Source of the DNA: Lysinibacillus boronitolerans JCM 21713 = 10a = NBRC 103108
GTDB lineage: Bacteria > Bacillota > Bacilli > Bacillales_A > Planococcaceae
DNA length: 64,000 nt
Assembly: GCF_000772935.1 (NCBI RefSeq)
Contig: NZ_JPVR01000064.1
Coordinates: 37,524 to 101,523, forward strand
Direction of reading: 5' to 3'
A program made the translations under genes and the position numbers. This document shows positions 36,715 through 45,391 of the stretch, piece after piece (within the stretch, counting starts at the first letter, position 1; every line of letters starts with the position of its first letter). The notes beneath the pieces are model-generated. The model saw nothing but the letters and a program-made list of their open reading frames with translations. It made no database searches and was not told where the DNA came from.

Positions 36715-38316
36715 TTATGCATAATAAAAGGTGATTAAAAAACTTGTTCCTTTGTTAGGCTCACTGATGACTTCAATGTCACCCTGTCCTTTTTCGACGA
36801 TTTCCTTTATTAAAAATAGCCCTATTCCACGGTAGTTTTTCTCTTTTGTAGAATAACCATTGTCAAAAATGTGCTGCTTCACCTCTTCCGTCATGCCTAC
36901 ACCATTATCGGTTACTAATATGGCTAATACGTCATCATCTTCATCCACAGAAACATGAATCACCTTCTCCTCGACCTGTACATCCTTTAATGCATCAAAC
37001 GCATTTTCTATCAAATTACCAAAGAGAATGACGAAATCATGATGATCTAAATTAGCTGGAAATGATGTTAATCGACTTTCACGATCAATTTCCAATCGAA
37101 TTCCTTGTTCCTTCGCATAGGAAATTTTACTGAGCAATAGTCCAGATATATTTTCATTTTTGATTCGTTCATTTAAAAAATTAGTGATTTCATCATGCTC
37201 TTCCTTCACTTGTGTCAAGTAAGAAAGTGCCTGTTCATGATGCCCCAACTGTAAAAGACCTGCTATCGTATGCAGTTTATTTTTATGCTCATGTGTTTGT
37301 ACGCGAAGGGCTTGGACAAATGCCTTAACTCCTGTTAATTCTTCGGCAAGCTTTTTCACTTCCGTACGGTCTTTAAACATGGCCACTGCCCCAACAGTTT
37401 CACCATTCACCTGTATTGGAATTCGATTACTCATAATACTATGATTATTAATATACAGCTCACGATTAAATAACGGCTGATCCAGCTCTAAAATTTCAGG
37501 AAGTCGTGTATCTGGCAGGACATGAAAGATTTTCTGTCCTATCAATGTAGAGGGCTTTTCAGATACCCCTAAGATATCACAGGCCTTTTCATTAAAAATC
37601 GTAATGGTCAAATCATTATCGATAGCAATGATGCCTTCGTGCATGGCATTAAACGTTTCTGTCCGTTCTACATACATTTTGGCAATTTCATGCGGCTCTA
37701 ACCCAAACATTTGCTTTTTCATATGGAGCCCCAATGTTCGTGCTCCCCATGCACTAAATAGTAACGATAATAGAACAGTAATCATTAGTTCGGTTTGCAT
37801 TGTTTGCAGTAACTCAACTACCGTAAGCACACTGTACCCTACTACTGTAACACCTATTTGTCGTCCTTCATGATTCATAATCGGAACAAATGCACGAACC
37901 ATATTACCATGTTCCCCACGTGCAATCGACGTATAGTAATGCTCTGAAAAAGCAGCGTTTAAATCTCCAGATTGTGATAGTCGACCAAGTTCTTGGCTAT
38001 TAGGATGAGAATATTTTCGTCGTTGCATATCAAGAACAACAATATATTTTGCCCCATTGATATCACGGATTTCTTCTACGACAGGATTAATATGCTGTAT
38101 GGCCTCATAGTGATTTTCACTGGTAATATATGTTTTTATCTCAGGAAGCTGTGAGACGGTTTTTGCTACAAGGAGTGCCTGATCACTTAGTTTGGTCTTT
38201 TGCTCATTCATGACAAAACCTAGCAAGAAAGTACCGCCAATACTAAAGGAAAGCATCAGAATAAAAAAAGTCAGAGACATAATTTTTCTCTGCATGGATA
38301 ACTTCTGAAATTTCAA
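36715..38316 (-). CDS. dctS: Sensor histidine kinase of the CitA/DctS type
   Basis: A 533-residue membrane kinase. The first membrane helix is at about 13-35, an extracytoplasmic Cache/PDC sensor at about 36-170, the second helix at about 172-195, a cytoplasmic PAS domain at about 215-320, then the H-box THEHKNKLHTIAGLL and an ATPase domain with N (GNLIENAFDAL) and G (DNGVGM, GIGLFLI) boxes. It likely senses external C4-dicarboxylates together with the binding protein DctB encoded divergently. In B. subtilis the equivalent trio is dctB-dctS-dctR. Confidence 0.92.
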   Translation of the reverse strand: MKFQKLSMQRKIMSLTFFILMLSFSIGGTFLLGFVMNEQKTKLSDQALLVAKTVSQLPEIKTYITSENHYEAIQHINPVVEEIRDINGAKYIVVLDMQRRKYSHPNSQELGRLSQSGDLNAAFSEHYYTSIARGEHGNMVRAFVPIMNHEGRQIGVTVVGYSVLTVVELLQTMQTELMITVLLSLLFSAWGARTLGLHMKKQMFGLEPHEIAKMYVERTETFNAMHEGIIAIDNDLTITIFNEKACDILGVSEKPSTLIGQKIFHVLPDTRLPEILELDQPLFNRELYINNHSIMSNRIPIQVNGETVGAVAMFKDRTEVKKLAEELTGVKAFVQALRVQTHEHKNKLHTIAGLLQLGHHEQALSYLTQVKEEHDEITNFLNERIKNENISGLLLSKISYAKEQGIRLEIDRESRLTSFPANLDHHDFVILFGNLIENAFDALKDVQVEEKVIHVSVDEDDDVLAILVTDNGVGMTEEVKQHIFDNGYSTKEKNYRGIGLFLIKEIVEKGQGDIEVISEPNKGTSFLITFYYA

Positions 38317-38406
38317 CTGACCGCCTCCCCCCTACTATATTTTAGCTTACTCCATATGTTAGAATAACAAAAACATCAGAAAATACGAATTAATTGGGTG
38401 TATACA

Positions 38407-39456
38407 ATGAAAAAATTTATTATTGGAACGATTATAACTGTGTTTGTGTTAATCCTCACTATTAGTATTCAACAAGGATTACTATTCGCCAAGCCACTGC
38501 CCTATGATGATGAACAAAAGGGTTTAGACACACAGATAACGATTCATTTAAGTCATGTCGTCGCTGAAAATACCCCTAAAGGGCAAGCTGCCAACAAATT
38601 TGCTGAGCTAGTAGAAGAAAAAACAAACGGGAAGGTCAAAGTACATGTCTACTCCAACTCCTCTTTATTTAATGATGAAAATGAATTTCAGGCATTACAA
38701 AAGGGAGAAGTGGAAATGATCATCCCTACTTTTTCGAAAATGACAGCTTATGTTCCTAATTGGCAGGTGCTTGATTTACCCTATCTATTTAATACAAATG
38801 AGGAAGTAAAGGAAGTCCTAACGGGTTCCATTGGTGAACAATTAGTCAATGAGCTAGAGCAAATCCATATTAAAGGACTTGGCTTTTGGTACAATGGGTT
38901 TAAGCATCTAACCTCTGTTGAGCAGCCTATTCATACATTTGAAGATTTACAGGGCTTACGAGTGCGTACGATGCCAAGTAAAACATTAGAAAAGCAATTT
39001 GAAGTTGTCAAAGCAACACCTATCCCTATTTCTTTTAGTGAGGTTTTCTCGGATTTAGAGAAGCATGCGATCGATGCACAAGAAAATACCGCTTCTAATA
39101 TCTACTCAAAGGGTTTTTACAAAGTACAAAAGCATATGACCATCACCCAGCATGGGATTTTAGGCTATGCTGTGCTAATGAATGAAACCTTTTGGAATTC
39201 TCTACCTGTCAAAATTCAGCATCAGTTATTGGATGCTATGAAGGAAACAACCGATTGGCAATTTGAGCAGGCTGCACTTATGAATGAACAAGATATGGAA
39301 AAGCTAAAACAGCTAGATGATTTTGATGTGTATACAATGAGCCCCCAAGAAAGACAGCGCTTTAAGGAACAACTCACACCTGTCTATGATTTTTATAGGG
39401 CCCATATTCAAAACGATCAAATCTTAGCAGAGATTGAAAAAATCGTTGCGCCCTAA
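38407..39456 (+). CDS. dctB: Extracytoplasmic dicarboxylate-binding protein (TRAP DctP family)
   Basis: A protein of about 349 residues with an N-terminal signal or anchor (residues 3-25) and a TRAP-type solute-binding fold. HLSHVVAENTPKGQAANKFA is the usual start of the mature domain, and the conserved GLRVRTMPS binding Arg lies at about residue 184. No TRAP membrane subunits are nearby; in B. subtilis DctB is instead a co-sensor of DctS. ATG 38407 is favoured over an in-frame GTG three codons upstream. It is divergent from dctS. Confidence 0.88.
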   Translation: MKKFIIGTIITVFVLILTISIQQGLLFAKPLPYDDEQKGLDTQITIHLSHVVAENTPKGQAANKFAELVEEKTNGKVKVHVYSNSSLFNDENEFQALQKGEVEMIIPTFSKMTAYVPNWQVLDLPYLFNTNEEVKEVLTGSIGEQLVNELEQIHIKGLGFWYNGFKHLTSVEQPIHTFEDLQGLRVRTMPSKTLEKQFEVVKATPIPISFSEVFSDLEKHAIDAQENTASNIYSKGFYKVQKHMTITQHGILGYAVLMNETFWNSLPVKIQHQLLDAMKETTDWQFEQAALMNEQDMEKLKQLDDFDVYTMSPQERQRFKEQLTPVYDFYRAHIQNDQILAEIEKIVAP

Positions 39457-39478
39457 TACTTTTGTTCATTTATGAAAG

Positions 39479-39508
39479 ATCCTTACAAAACGTAAGGATT
39501 TTTTCTTT
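39479..39508 (+). terminator. Intrinsic terminator of dctB
   Basis: atccttac and gtaaggat pair over 8 bp around aaaac and are followed by a T-run. Confidence 0.85.
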
Positions 39509-39672
39509 TGTATTATAATAGTTTCCCCAATTTTAAATCTACTATAAAACAGCTTAAAACCCTTGATATCACTAGTCTTAACTCCTCTTTCTCTCAGAAT
39601 GAACAAAATGAACAATACAACCATTACGGTCATAAACACTATTGTCGGAAAATTTCAGCTATGATAACCACA

Positions 39673-39686
39673 TGAAAGCGTTCACA
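39673..39686 (+). promoter_or_regulatory. Catabolite-responsive element (cre) upstream of dctA
   Basis: TGAAAGCGTTCACA matches the Bacillus cre consensus TGWAANCGNTNWCA at every fixed position. It lies 34 bases before the dctA start, so CcpA binding should repress dctA in the presence of preferred sugars. No strong sigma-A -35 is seen, which suits activator-dependent transcription by DctR. Confidence 0.8.
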
Positions 39687-39719
39687 CAATATTCATCGTT
39701 GTTGTAGGGGGAGAACTAT

Positions 39720-40979
39720 ATGCGGATAAATTTTAAAAACTTGACAGTACAAGTTTTGATCGCCATTGTACTAGGGGTTATCGTGGGAGCAACCTTCCCA
39801 GAATTCGGGGCAAAGCTCAAAATCTTGGCGGATATATTTATTAAACTTATTAAAATGTTAATAGCACCAATTATCTTCTTAACAGTCGTCATCGGCATTG
39901 GTAGTATGGGGGATGTCAAAAAGGTTGGGAAAATTGGTGGAAAAGCTTTAATTTATTTTGAAATTGTTTCAACTTTTGCCCTTGCAATTGGCTTAATCGT
40001 TGTCAATATTGTTCAACCCGGTAAAGGTTTTAATACAGATGCTGCAAGCGGTGCCGATGTTTCTCAATATACAGAAGCGGCAGCTGCAGAACATAGTTTA
40101 GGTGCATTTATTATGCAAATTATTCCTGAAAATGTAGTAGGTGCTTTAGCAAATGGTGAATTATTACCAGTCTTATTCTCAGCTGTTTTATTTGGTTTAG
40201 CTGCTGCGGCAATTGGAGAACCAGCTAAACCTGTTATTAAATTTTTCGAGCAAGTGGCCGATATTTTCTTTAAAATCGTTAACATGGTAATGAAAATTTC
40301 GCCTATTGGTGCGTTTGGCGCCATGAGCTATACAATCGGAAACTTTGGACTTAAATCACTAGGAAACTTAGGATTTTTAATGCTATCTGTTTACATTACA
40401 ATGTTTATTTTTATTGTTGTAATTATTGGATTGATTACCCATTACTTCGGCTTTAGTATTTTTAAATTTATCAAGTACATTAAAGATGAAATCTTTATCG
40501 TTATCGGAACATCCTCATCTGAATCTGCATTACCTTCCATGATGCGTAAGCTCGAAAACTATGGCTGTTCGAAGCAAGTGGTAGGGTTAGTTATTCCCAC
40601 AGGCTACTCATTTAACTTAGATGGAACATCCATTTACTTATCAATGGCTGCCATCTTTATTGCACAAGCCTATGGTGTGGATTTAGATGTTTGGCATCAA
40701 ATTACGTTATTAGCCATCTTAATGCTTACTTCTAAAGGGGCAGCTGGTGTAACAGGCTCTGGCTTTATTACACTAGCAGCGACATTAGCAGCATTCCCGA
40801 TGATTCCTGTTGAGGGGATTGCCCTTTTAATCGGCGTAGACCGCTTCATGTCAGAAGCACGTGCTGTTACAAATCTAATTGGTAATGGTGTTGCAACAGT
40901 GGTCGTGTCAAAAATGGAAAAAGAATTTGATACAGAGCAGGAAAAGCGTGCTCTGTCCGGTCATACCCAAATGTCATAA
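39720..40979 (+). CDS. dctA: C4-dicarboxylate/proton or sodium symporter (DAACS family)
   Basis: A 419-residue transporter with about eight membrane helices and two re-entrant loops. The serine-rich loop GTSSSESALPSM (about residues 262-273) and the GYSFNLDGTSIYLSMA motif are the substrate-binding hallmarks of glutamate/dicarboxylate symporters, and late DRFMSEARAVTNLIGN matches DctA. It probably imports succinate, fumarate and malate. GGGGGAGAAC lies before the ATG. It is named dctP in B. subtilis and is regulated there by DctSR and CcpA. Confidence 0.93.
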   Translation: MRINFKNLTVQVLIAIVLGVIVGATFPEFGAKLKILADIFIKLIKMLIAPIIFLTVVIGIGSMGDVKKVGKIGGKALIYFEIVSTFALAIGLIVVNIVQPGKGFNTDAASGADVSQYTEAAAAEHSLGAFIMQIIPENVVGALANGELLPVLFSAVLFGLAAAAIGEPAKPVIKFFEQVADIFFKIVNMVMKISPIGAFGAMSYTIGNFGLKSLGNLGFLMLSVYITMFIFIVVIIGLITHYFGFSIFKFIKYIKDEIFIVIGTSSSESALPSMMRKLENYGCSKQVVGLVIPTGYSFNLDGTSIYLSMAAIFIAQAYGVDLDVWHQITLLAILMLTSKGAAGVTGSGFITLAATLAAFPMIPVEGIALLIGVDRFMSEARAVTNLIGNGVATVVVSKMEKEFDTEQEKRALSGHTQMS

Positions 40980-41080
40980 AATGAAAAGGGCTACTGAAAG
41001 CAAAATATTGCTACTTCAGCAGCCTGTTCAATTATTTATAGAGAGGCAGTAGATAAAAAACACCGTAGAGCTAGTTTCTT

Positions 41081-41127
41081 GAAACCTCCTCGACTCCATA
41101 CTCGTATAAATAATGACTGGAGGTTTC
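41081..41127 (+). promoter_or_regulatory. Hairpin masking the ribosome site of the next gene
   Basis: gaaacctcc (41081-41089) and ggaggtttc (41119-41127) are perfectly complementary over 9 bp with a 29-nt loop. The right arm is the Shine-Dalgarno of the gene starting at 41131, so pairing would hide it. Whether the left arm is transcribed with that gene is unknown. Confidence 0.4.
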
Positions 41128-41130
41128 TTT

Positions 41131-41667
41131 ATGGCAACTTTTACACTTACCTATCCGAAGGGCTTTAAAAGCTTTACCGATATTCCAATCGTGAATGAAC
41201 ACAACGAAACAGTATGTGTACTTCAAAAAATGGAACGTTCCTCTGCTGGTAAAGTACTGAATGCTGTCTTACTGGTAGCTGCACAGCAAACATTACCGTA
41301 CCGTTATGAAACACGCACTACATTAGGTGCACCGCTTTTTCAAGTACAATCTACCCTGTTAACAAAAGGTGTCAGCCATCAAATTGTCATGCCTGATGGT
41401 AGCTTGATACCGATACAACGGAAAACAGTGCAATTATTAGAATCCTCTTATTCATTCAAAATGGACGATATAGAATTTCGTTTTGAAAAGGATTTTACCT
41501 CTACTGCTTATTTATATTGCAATGATGAAAAGATTGCTAGTGCAAGCTCTATTGAAACTGAACTAGTACAGACAGGCATAAAGTTTAAGCTTTTCCAAGC
41601 GGATGATATGCACTTTGTTGCACTCCTAGCAACCCTTTATCAAGCACTCTTTGCCATAACTACATAG
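41131..41667 (+). CDS. Tubby-C/LURP-like hypothetical protein
   Basis: A 178-residue soluble protein, predicted mostly beta, with short strands separated by polar turns (YETRTTLGAPLFQVQS, SYSFKMDDIEFRFEKDF). This pattern suggests the tubby C-terminal/LURP-one fold found in YxjI-like proteins, but the match is by impression. An ATG lies 18 nt upstream; GGAGGTTTCTTT before 41131 favours the shorter start. It is followed by an 18-bp perfect terminator and is monocistronic. Confidence 0.55.
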   Translation: MATFTLTYPKGFKSFTDIPIVNEHNETVCVLQKMERSSAGKVLNAVLLVAAQQTLPYRYETRTTLGAPLFQVQSTLLTKGVSHQIVMPDGSLIPIQRKTVQLLESSYSFKMDDIEFRFEKDFTSTAYLYCNDEKIASASSIETELVQTGIKFKLFQADDMHFVALLATLYQALFAITT

Positions 41668-41679
41668 CTGGATTTAAAC

Positions 41680-41726
41680 ATGATAAAGACATCGAGTGTC
41701 AAATTCTCGATGTCTTTATCATGTGT
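41680..41726. terminator. Long perfect bidirectional terminator
   Basis: catgataaagacatcgag (41680-41697) and its exact complement (41706-41723) form an 18-bp stem with an 8-nt loop between two converging genes. Confidence 0.85.
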
Positions 41727-41738
41727 CATCATACACGG

Positions 41739-42365
41739 CTAATTTAATTTTTCTCGTTGTGCATTTAATATGTTAATAACAAAGGAATCATTTTGTGATA
41801 CTTTTGCTTGTACAATCTTTTTGATGGCTTCTTCCATCCTTAAAGCTAACGCAAGTGCCTCATTCGTAGCGCCCTTTATCGTTGTTTGTATGGTAATGGT
41901 TGTTTGATTTTCAATGACTAAATATTCATATACATCAAAAGCTTCTAAGCCTGCGATTAACTCTTCCATCAAAAGGTTCATATCATCTCCCATTACCTTG
42001 TTGTTATCAAGTAAGGAGGTAAACTCCCACCTTTCAAAAACTATCGGATAATCCTTTAAAGGAGACGTTTTTAAAGCATTTTTTGCTATGGATTCCATAT
42101 CTTTTTTGATTGACTGGAAATAGTCTTCTCCGCCTACAACTTGAATTACTAATTCCTTTTCTTCCGTCGTTTTAACGTCAATGCCGACATACTTTTCAAG
42201 GAGCTTATCCTTCAATCGAGCTAGACTTAACTCTTCATTTGTTATAAGCGATTGAGCCTCTTTATTTGCTTCTGACCTTTTCTCTCCTGCAAATATATCA
42301 AATAGGATCAACATAGATATAATGACTACTAACAGTCCGATGACAAGTCCAAACCGTTTACCCAT
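41739..42365 (-). CDS. Hypothetical protein with N-terminal membrane anchor
   Basis: A 208-residue protein with a single N-terminal hydrophobic helix (about residues 5-27) and a charged, helical extracytoplasmic part. No lipobox or known domain is seen. The mature part is rich in Lys, Glu, Thr and Leu and includes a KELVIQVVGGEDYF strand region. The ATG is preceded by GGAGGGATTC. Function unknown. Confidence 0.6.
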   Translation of the reverse strand: MGKRFGLVIGLLVVIISMLILFDIFAGEKRSEANKEAQSLITNEELSLARLKDKLLEKYVGIDVKTTEEKELVIQVVGGEDYFQSIKKDMESIAKNALKTSPLKDYPIVFERWEFTSLLDNNKVMGDDMNLLMEELIAGLEAFDVYEYLVIENQTTITIQTTIKGATNEALALALRMEEAIKKIVQAKVSQNDSFVINILNAQREKLN

Positions 42366-42466
42366 TGAATCCCTCCTGATAGGAAGGTATGTCCCCTTTT
42401 ACTACAATATTCGCTTTTCTAGCTTGAAACAGCACATACTTTTCATACTAAAAAACGAAGTGTCAC

Positions 42467-42536
42467 ATACAGGATCTCTCCTCCTTCATAAAGGAAATCT
42501 GCAAGTGTTCAAACACTGGACTATCAGATCCTGTAT
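42467..42536. other. Predicted three-way-junction nucleic-acid element
   Basis: atacaggatct (42467-42477) and agatcctgtat (42526-42536) pair perfectly over 11 bp. They enclose two further hairpins, tcctt-cat-aaagga and agtgtt-ca-aacact. The element sits between divergent genes. It could be a structured leader of the small gene at 42664, a repeat, or a small RNA; orientation is unknown. Confidence 0.45.
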
Positions 42537-42663
42537 CGCTTATTTTTCCCCATATATTCCGGGATGCGAAATAAATTTGCTTTGTTTTGACCTTTCTGTG
42601 TCATACTTCTCAAAAAGGAGTACACTTAAGAGGTAGTAATTCTATCATTTTGGAGGGTTTTGT

Positions 42664-42843
42664 ATGGACTCAAAAGCAGCGGATATTAAAAATATACTGA
42701 CATTAAATTTGCTTGTACAAATCTTAGAGGAACGTGGCATTATGACAGATAAAGAACTAAAAGAGCGCCTCACCAATACAGTAAAGCTATCATCGATGGA
42801 GAATGAGTTAAAGGAAAAGGTCCTTGCAGAAATCAAACATTAA
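42664..42843 (+). CDS. Small protein, 59 residues, unknown function
   Basis: It begins MDSKAADIKNILTLNLLVQI and continues as an amphipathic, Leu/Glu/Lys-rich helical protein ending VLAEIKH. TTTGGAGGGTTTTGT gives a strong ribosome site seven bases before the ATG, and a terminator follows. The LEERGIMTDKELKERL segment is typical of short helical regulators or subunits, but I do not recognise a family. Confidence 0.65.
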   Translation: MDSKAADIKNILTLNLLVQILEERGIMTDKELKERLTNTVKLSSMENELKEKVLAEIKH

Positions 42844-42869
42844 TAGATTTTGGATTTTATCTCATCAAA

Positions 42870-42898
42870 AAACGACCGCTTTCTGAAAGCGGCCGTCT
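42870..42898. terminator. GC-rich terminator, mainly for the minus-strand reductase gene
   Basis: acgaccgcttt and aaagcggccgt pair with one G-T wobble; the A-run at 42867-42872 gives a T-run on the minus strand. Confidence 0.8.
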
Positions 42899-42913
42899 GA
42901 ATCATAGCTTAGG

Positions 42914-43453
42914 TTAGGATCGAATTGTTTTCAAAGCAGTTGACCATGGCACAAGCTGATCTAACATTTGATGTACTGAATCTGCTTGCACCTCTTTTGG
43001 TTTAAAGACAGAGCCGTTTTCAAAATCAGTAAATAATGATAATGCTGGATGCACTCGAACATCAGCAACTAGCAATTCCCCGAGAATTCCTCGTAGATGC
43101 TCTGCTGCACGCGCACCTCCAACAGAACCATAAGAGACGATACCAGCAGCTTTATTATTCCATTCCACTCGTAAATAATCTAATGCATTTTTTAATGCAC
43201 CTGTAATGGAGTGATTGTACTCAGCAACAATAAAGACAAAGCCGTCACAAGCTGCTACTTTTTCTGACCATGCAGCTACACCAGAAGTGTCTCCACCTGG
43301 TTCCCCTAAAAATGGTAATTTAAATTCAGCGATATCAATTATTTCATATTCCGCATCACGACGTTTTTCCGCAACTTCCTTTACCCAAGTTCCAACCTGT
43401 GGGCTTACACGACCTTCTCGCGTACTTCCTAAAATAATACCGATTTTTAACAT
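42914..43453 (-). CDS. NADPH-dependent FMN reductase family protein
   Basis: A 179-residue flavodoxin-fold flavoprotein. GIILGSTREGRVSPQVGTWV is the FMN phosphate loop at the N-terminus, and VAEYNHSITGALKNALDYL is the conserved second loop. Relatives include azoreductases and quinone or chromate reductases; the physiological substrate is not predictable. The open frame reaches 43501, but AGAGGAGGCGTCAT immediately before ATG 43453 fixes the start. Confidence 0.88.
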   Translation of the reverse strand: MLKIGIILGSTREGRVSPQVGTWVKEVAEKRRDAEYEIIDIAEFKLPFLGEPGGDTSGVAAWSEKVAACDGFVFIVAEYNHSITGALKNALDYLRVEWNNKAAGIVSYGSVGGARAAEHLRGILGELLVADVRVHPALSLFTDFENGSVFKPKEVQADSVHQMLDQLVPWSTALKTIRS

Positions 43454-43667
43454 ATGACGCCTCCTCTTATCATCCATTCTTGTGACTCCATCACGGTTCA
43501 TCGTACGTGCTCGCCACTCGTAATCATTTTGGTCAGGAAAATATCTCTTTATTCATCACTCGTTCATTAGCTCTGAATAGTTAGAATTGAATTATCTCTA
43601 ATTCAAGATTAAGGTACCATCAATCTTTCTTTCCTGTCAAATATTTAAACTAGAGGGATAAAGAGGA

Positions 43668-43916
43668 TTATTTTATTTTAATAGGCTGCTCTAATGCCTC
43701 TAATTCCTCTTCAATAGAGGCGTATTGTCTTTCCACAACATACTTGGCATCTGATAAGGCAGCATTATAAATGTAGGGGGCAATATGCTCCTTGATAAAA
43801 TCTAACAAACGTTCGGCTTCAAATTCACTAATATCTTCATCACGCTGATTATAAAAAAACCGTTGAATATCAGCAAGAATCATTTCCTGCTGATCTTTAG
43901 ATAAACGAATAAACAA
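43668..43916 (-). CDS. DUF2164 family small protein
   Basis: A protein of about 82 residues, acidic and helical, with LSKDQQEMILADIQRFFYNQ then DEDISEFEAERLLDFI, the pattern of DUF2164 proteins of unknown function. The open frame begins at 43931 with GTG, but GGAGAGG inside that extension suggests TTG 43916 as the start. It appears monocistronic. Confidence 0.7.
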   Translation of the reverse strand: MFIRLSKDQQEMILADIQRFFYNQRDEDISEFEAERLLDFIKEHIAPYIYNAALSDAKYVVERQYASIEEELEALEQPIKIK

Positions 43917-43989
43917 GGCAACCCTCTCCACTTCTGTTAATCAATTTTTTCTTCATCTTATCACTATTCATAGATTTCTTGCATTCAAA

Positions 43990-44024
43990 AAGGCTGAAAC
44001 ACTAGTACTGCTAGCGTTCAGCCT
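43990..44024 (-). terminator. Intrinsic terminator
   Basis: aggctgaa (43991-43998) and ttcagcct (44017-44024) pair, extended by a ctag-type inner stem; the minus strand runs into tttttg. Confidence 0.75.
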
Positions 44025-44029
44025 CCACC

Positions 44030-44254
44030 TCATTGTTTACATTCAAATGAGTAGCTAGTGGATAAAAAGTTTTTTTCCTTTGCTACAATCGCTTGTCCAC
44101 CATCATCTTCACATTGCTGTGTCATTGCATCGATTTTCTTATCATTGACCATATTTGTCATCACCGTCATACCAATACCAAAAATAACGATGAATAAACC
44201 AATCATGATCCATAGCTTGCCGGCTTTATTACCAGCTGGTCTTTCATTAGCCAT
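44030..44254 (-). CDS. Small single-span membrane protein
   Basis: A 74-residue protein with one membrane helix (about residues 14-33) and a short outer part with two Cys (QQCEDDGG and SFECKQ) that could form a disulfide. No family is recognised. It lies 14 nt downstream of yqfO on the same strand, so it is probably the last gene of the trmK-yqfO transcript. The ATG is preceded by AGTGAGGGAAC. Confidence 0.65.
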   Translation of the reverse strand: MANERPAGNKAGKLWIMIGLFIVIFGIGMTVMTNMVNDKKIDAMTQQCEDDGGQAIVAKEKNFLSTSYSFECKQ

Positions 44255-44268
44255 ATTTGTTCCCTCAC

Positions 44269-45390
44269 TTATACAAATAAAAATGGTTCTGTATGGATCG
44301 TTGATTGGATGAATTCAACCAAGTATTTTTTATCCTCACATAGTTCAGTCATTTTATTTGCTACTCCTGCAATCATTACCTTTTCTACATGATGACCAGG
44401 ATCTACTATTTGCAAATCAATAGCTTGTGCGTCCTGGGCTGTATGGAAGTACATATCGCCTGTTAAGAAAACATCAGCTCCTGCACGTTTTGCCGCATAG
44501 ATATATTTATTACCATCTCCACCAACAAGCGCAACCTTGCTGACCTTCGATTGTAAATCACCCACTACACGAACAGCTGGCACATCTAGTTGCTGTTTAA
44601 CGAATTCAGCAAATTGCTGTAACGTCATTTCCTTTGTTAAGTAACCTACACGCCCTAATCCCATCACATTTGTTTGCTGCTCAAGACGTATCACATCATA
44701 GGCAGGCTCCTCATAAGGATGACTAGTAAGCATGGCCTTTAACACGCGGCCTTTAATGGATTCAGGAAAAACAACTTCTACCTTTACTTCTTCCTCCACA
44801 TGTAATTCGCCAACAGAGCCTACGAACGGATTCGCTCCTGCTAATGCACGGAACCGACCTTCTCCAGTCGTTGTATAACTACATGCTTCATAATCGCCAA
44901 TACGACCCGCCCCAGCATTTGCAAGCGCCTCACGTAATGCTTGTGCATTAGCAGTTGGTATAAAGACTGCTAGCTTCAATAAATTCTCTGCATACGTTTC
45001 TTCTAATATAGAACGGTTTTTTAGCTGTAGGGCATCTGCTAATAAATCATTTACCCCACCTTCGGCTACATCTAAATTTGTATGAGCGGCATATACAGCA
45101 ATATCGTGTTTAATGAGCTTTTCATATAAGCGCCCTGCTGGATGATCTGTGCGGATATTCGCTAGGCGTCTAAAGATTGGTGGATGATGTGCGATAATCA
45201 GCTCACAGCCTTTTTCTATTGCCTCATTTGCCACGGCTTCATTGACATCTAACGTCACCAATACTTTACTTACTGGTTTGTTGAGGGTCCCTATCGCTAG
45301 TCCAATTGGATCATTGTCCATACAAGCTAGTTTTTTGGGTGACCATGCTTCGAACACTTGAATAACTTCTTGGCCATTTACCGTTTTCAT
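44269..45390 (-). CDS. yqfO: Nif3-like dinuclear metal centre protein (YqfO)
   Basis: A 373-residue Nif3/YqfO protein. The metal ligands are visible in IIAHHPPIF (about residue 64), AAHTNLDVAEGGVND and the late DPGHHVEKV. The middle part (about 130-230) contains the extra PII-like domain present in the long Firmicute form (HPYEEPAYDVIRLE). It may act as a metal-dependent hydrolase, and recent reports link it to GTP cyclohydrolase I or NAD-related roles; function is not settled. It follows trmK by 1 nt, so it is the same operon. Confidence 0.93.
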   Translation of the reverse strand: MKTVNGQEVIQVFEAWSPKKLACMDNDPIGLAIGTLNKPVSKVLVTLDVNEAVANEAIEKGCELIIAHHPPIFRRLANIRTDHPAGRLYEKLIKHDIAVYAAHTNLDVAEGGVNDLLADALQLKNRSILEETYAENLLKLAVFIPTANAQALREALANAGAGRIGDYEACSYTTTGEGRFRALAGANPFVGSVGELHVEEEVKVEVVFPESIKGRVLKAMLTSHPYEEPAYDVIRLEQQTNVMGLGRVGYLTKEMTLQQFAEFVKQQLDVPAVRVVGDLQSKVSKVALVGGDGNKYIYAAKRAGADVFLTGDMYFHTAQDAQAIDLQIVDPGHHVEKVMIAGVANKMTELCEDKKYLVEFIQSTIHTEPFLFV

Positions 45391-45391
45391 C

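Noticed and set aside
38407..39456. Complete TRAP transporter
   Set aside because: Only the binding protein is present; no DctQ/DctM-type membrane genes lie nearby, and the context fits a co-sensor of DctS.
42467..42536. tRNA gene suggested by the cloverleaf-like fold
   Set aside because: No T-loop or D-loop consensus, wrong stem lengths and no CCA-like end.
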